Positions 21,533 through 23,947 of a stretch of 23,947 nucleotides of DNA are shown here, piece after piece; the stretch's first letter is position 1, and each line of letters begins with the position of its first letter. Under the pieces are notes generated by a model. That model saw only the letters and a program-made list of their open reading frames with translations, was not told the DNA's origin and did not search any database. Made by a program: the position numbers and the translations under genes. Source of the DNA: Deltaproteobacteria bacterium (GTDB lineage: Bacteria > Desulfobacterota > Syntrophia > Syntrophales > Smithellaceae); NCBI GenBank assembly GCA_009668925.1, contig SBEK01000044.1:1-23947 (forward strand), in the 5' to 3' direction.

Positions 21533-23068
21533 TTATTTATTTAGAAAAGTAAAAAAAGGCGCATGGTTGGACGTGAACAATTCCGGGGTGCGTGCAACAA
21601 TAGGTGCGATGGCTGAATGTTTTTTGAAGGTTTTCTCTAAGAAGGTGCGGACAGCGGGCCGTTGCCAGCGTCCGGGGTGATGGAAGCTTTTGTATAGGGA
21701 TAAATCACCTTCATAGAAATCCTGTGTGGTATGGACTCTTGCTTCTGCACTGGCGGCAGACAGATTAAACACTGCCAGATTAAGAAAGTTGATATAGTCA
21801 GCGTGGCTGGCCGCAAATTCCAGCGTTTTCATGGCGCTGGCTTCGGTTTCCGGCGGTGTGCCGAATAAGAAATAACAATAGGTGGCAATGCCTGCCTTCC
21901 GGAGCGTCTTCAGGGCAACCGACGCTGTGGTAAGATCGATGCCTTTGTTCAATGCATCCAGAACGGTTTGATCCCCGGATTCTATGCCGAGTTTCAACAT
22001 TACGCACCCGCCGGCTTTCAAGGACCGGCAAAAATCTTCATTAGCCAAATGCCGGGTGACGCGGACAAAACCATACCAGGGTGCTCCCGGCGGTTTTCCC
22101 GTCAGCGCTTTTAAAACGGCGGGAGCCAGGGAACTGTCCAAAAGGTGAATCAACGAAGGATGTGTCTCCCATGAAAGCGTCCGCAATTCGTCGACAACGC
22201 GGGTCGTGGCTGCGGGCAGATAGGGATTGGCTTCGGCCTTTTCCGGACAGAACGCGCACCTGCGCCACCAGCACCCCCGTGCCGCGCTGTAAGGCAGGAT
22301 AAAGCCGGGCGCAAGGTAACGATCTTTCGCAAAGAGGTCGTAATTCGCTGAGGGACCGCCGGCGGCGGCGTCAATCCCCAATAACCTCAGCAAAGTTTCT
22401 TCTCCGGCCCCGGCTACACTTTTGTCAACGAGGCCGGAAAAGAGGTCGCCGCGCCCGGTAATTTGCAGCCAGGATGTAGTCAGGGACCCACCCAGAATAA
22501 TTTTTTGCCGGGGGTGGACCTTCTTGATAAATCCGATCATGGCCATCGTGCAAAGTGCCTGGCTTAGGAAATTTAGTGAAAAACCCAGGAATTCCGGCGA
22601 TTCCGTAAGCGCTTCCGTCAGACGTCCTGCAAAGTATGAATAGAACGGGTTGGCTTCAGGTTTTTCTGCAGCCCGGATCAAATCGGAGGTTCTTACCGGG
22701 GATAAATTATGGTCTGCATAATCAGATAGGGACAGGTTAATCCCAAAGGGTTTTCCCGCCTGCGTCAACACGCGATTGACATCCAGCACGGCGCGGGAGT
22801 AACGATCTTTGCTGCTGAAGAGACCGCTGTTTTGCAGTGCAGCCAGATTGGCTTCCAGATTCTTACAGGCGCGGACGCTCCAGCGATCGCGGGCGGTACT
22901 CGATTGAGCAATAGCGTTTGTGAGAAACAGCATTCCTTCCAGGTTGGCGTCAATCACCCGGTGCTCGACACGGTTTGCCGTGAGGCAGGCCGACAGTCTG
23001 GCAATCCCCGCCGGCGGTTCGGAGGGCTTCACTGCCGGCGGATGGATCAAAATGATTCTTGGCATCAT
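21533..23068 (-). CDS. B12-binding-like radical SAM protein with a CX4CX2C cluster motif
   Basis: A protein of about 511 residues. The N-terminus (PRIILIHPPAVKPSEPPAGI, 2-21) resembles the Rossmann-type B12-binding domain of B12-radical SAM enzymes, with IILGGSLTTSW near 205, but no DxHxxG cobalamin His motif is visible. The radical SAM core begins AARGCWWRRCAFCPEKAE: Cys266, Cys271 and Cys274, with four instead of three residues between the first two. Later core signs are MLKLGIESGDQTVLDAL and the CYFLFGTPPETE strand. The C-terminus (about 440-511) is unassigned. No ribosome site is evident; ATG 23068 is preferred to TTG 23110. The reaction is unknown. Methyltransferase or RiPP-type chemistry would be speculative, and no precursor peptide gene is seen nearby. 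Confidence 0.82.
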   Translation of the reverse strand: MMPRIILIHPPAVKPSEPPAGIARLSACLTANRVEHRVIDANLEGMLFLTNAIAQSSTARDRWSVRACKNLEANLAALQNSGLFSSKDRYSRAVLDVNRVLTQAGKPFGINLSLSDYADHNLSPVRTSDLIRAAEKPEANPFYSYFAGRLTEALTESPEFLGFSLNFLSQALCTMAMIGFIKKVHPRQKIILGGSLTTSWLQITGRGDLFSGLVDKSVAGAGEETLLRLLGIDAAAGGPSANYDLFAKDRYLAPGFILPYSAARGCWWRRCAFCPEKAEANPYLPAATTRVVDELRTLSWETHPSLIHLLDSSLAPAVLKALTGKPPGAPWYGFVRVTRHLANEDFCRSLKAGGCVMLKLGIESGDQTVLDALNKGIDLTTASVALKTLRKAGIATYCYFLFGTPPETEASAMKTLEFAASHADYINFLNLAVFNLSAASAEARVHTTQDFYEGDLSLYKSFHHPGRWQRPAVRTFLEKTFKKHSAIAPIVARTPELFTSNHAPFFTFLNK

Positions 23069-23218
23069 AAGTTTTAATTTTATGATATTGGCTCGCGGCC
23101 TCTTGCGCAAGCAATATCTGTTGCTTATATTTCCGACTTGACAGCGGATGAGCTTTACGCAATAGTCAGGCCCCTGAAAGCAGCTGATACGTATAGAATA
23201 TTTTTTTTAAGGTAAGAA

Positions 23219-23947
23219 GTGGAAATTAAATATCATTATCACTTTTATCGTGGATGCAAAACGCTGTTTTGCCTGTGCGCGGCAATCTTTATTATGCTTG
23301 CGACAGGTATGGCGCTTGCAGCCGAAAAGTATCCGCTCCCCAGAGGAACGGCCGTTAATGACTTTGCCAATGTGATTGATCCGGACAACGCCGCCAAAAT
23401 GGAGTCGCTGGCGCAGGAAATTTTGCAGAAAACGGGTGCGGCGGTGGTCGCGGCAACGGTAACGGAACTGGGACCGGCGGAAGAAATCAGTCTCTATGTG
23501 AATGGTCTGTATAAAGCCTGGGGGATCGGGAAGAAGGGCGAAGACAGGGGTGTTCTGATATTTCTTGCCGTCAAGGAAAGAAAGATCCGCATCGAAACGG
23601 GTTACGGTGTGGAGGGGGTCTTGACGGATGGCATTATCGGGGAGATTCTGGATAAATACGTCGTGCCGCAGCTGAAAACCGGCGAAACGGGTAAGGCCCT
23701 TTATAATGCAATGCTGGCCTGCGGTGCTCACATCGCCAGGGATAAGGGGGTGCAGTTGACCGGGGTGGCCGGTCCCTACCGGACGAAAACCCGTCCCCAA
23801 AACAAGGGCTTTAATATCGTCTGGGTAATAATTCTTATCATTGCCGCAATCGTACTTCTGGGAACAAAAACAGGCCGGTCCATGTTGCCCTGGATACTGC
23901 TTCTTCTGCTGAGCAGCGGTGGCCGGGGCGGAGGCGGCGGTGGATTC
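23219..23947 (+). CDS. TPM-domain exported protein, YgcG type (partial, runs off window)
   Basis: The frame is open from a GTG at 23219 to the window end (243 codons). AAGG six bases before the GTG supports the start. A signal peptide with a long hydrophobic core ends in MALA, with likely cleavage before AEKYPLP near residue 35. The TPM_phosphatase-like domain follows (about 38-165): NDFANVIDPDNAAKMESLAQ, RGVLIFLAVKERKIRIETGY and GVEGVLTDGIIGEILD. A membrane segment (about FNIVWVIILIIAAIVLLG) and a hydrophobic stretch lead to a Gly-rich tail, GGRGGGGGGF, at the edge. Family function is poorly known; members are membrane-anchored with the TPM domain outside. The 5' region with the divergent radical SAM gene is about 150 bases. 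Confidence 0.88.
   Translation, partial: MEIKYHYHFYRGCKTLFCLCAAIFIMLATGMALAAEKYPLPRGTAVNDFANVIDPDNAAKMESLAQEILQKTGAAVVAATVTELGPAEEISLYVNGLYKAWGIGKKGEDRGVLIFLAVKERKIRIETGYGVEGVLTDGIIGEILDKYVVPQLKTGETGKALYNAMLACGAHIARDKGVQLTGVAGPYRTKTRPQNKGFNIVWVIILIIAAIVLLGTKTGRSMLPWILLLLLSSGGRGGGGGGF

Overview
The window reads as a compact chromosomal stretch of an anaerobic bacterium, most likely a Desulfobacterota member of the Syntrophus/Smithella type. This is an inference from gene content: an adenosylcobalamin-dependent ribonucleotide reductase, two acetyl-CoA hydrolase/transferase family proteins, a biosynthetic-type thiolase, a two-subunit biotin carboxylase system, a large soluble PAS hybrid kinase and a QueG-like Fe-S protein. 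No marker gene fixes the lineage. I see no rRNA, tRNA, CRISPR array, insertion sequence or phage gene.

Layout. (1) 177-3076, plus strand: a CstA-family carbon-starvation/pyruvate-type transporter, then an alpha/beta hydrolase whose nucleophile is Cys instead of Ser. (2) 3156-6565, minus strand: a translationally coupled biotin carboxylase and a carboxyltransferase-biotin carrier protein, built like a split pyruvate carboxylase but with a divergent active site. (3) 6685-10326, minus strand: a six-PAS hybrid histidine kinase whose receiver carries Glu at the phosphoacceptor position. (4) 10664-16391, plus strand, acyl-CoA block: a CoA-transferase-like domain fused to a GNAT acetyltransferase, a thiolase closed by a near-ideal terminator, then a coupled pair of alpha/beta hydrolase and a canonical CoA-transferase. 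(5) 16474-18794, minus strand: TetR regulator, QueG-like Fe-S protein, secreted barnase-like RNase and its barstar inhibitor. (6) 19188-23068, minus strand: class II ribonucleotide reductase preceded by tandem NrdR boxes, and a radical SAM protein with a CX4CX2C cluster motif. (7) 23219-end, plus strand: a TPM/YgcG-type exported protein with a GTG start, cut by the window edge.

How it works together. CstA could import pyruvate or peptides, the biotin enzyme could carboxylate pyruvate or another 2-oxoacid, and the thiolase and CoA-transferase would interconvert acetyl-CoA, acetoacetyl-CoA and free acids. The GNAT fusion may link acyl-CoA status to protein or small-molecule acetylation. Most striking are several proteins with recognisable folds but altered catalytic residues: Cys for Ser in the hydrolase, no Asp metal ligand in the carboxyltransferase, Glu for Asp in the receiver, and His for the catalytic Glu in the fused CoA-transferase. 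A complete barnase/barstar pair and tandem NrdR operators are the other clear finds.
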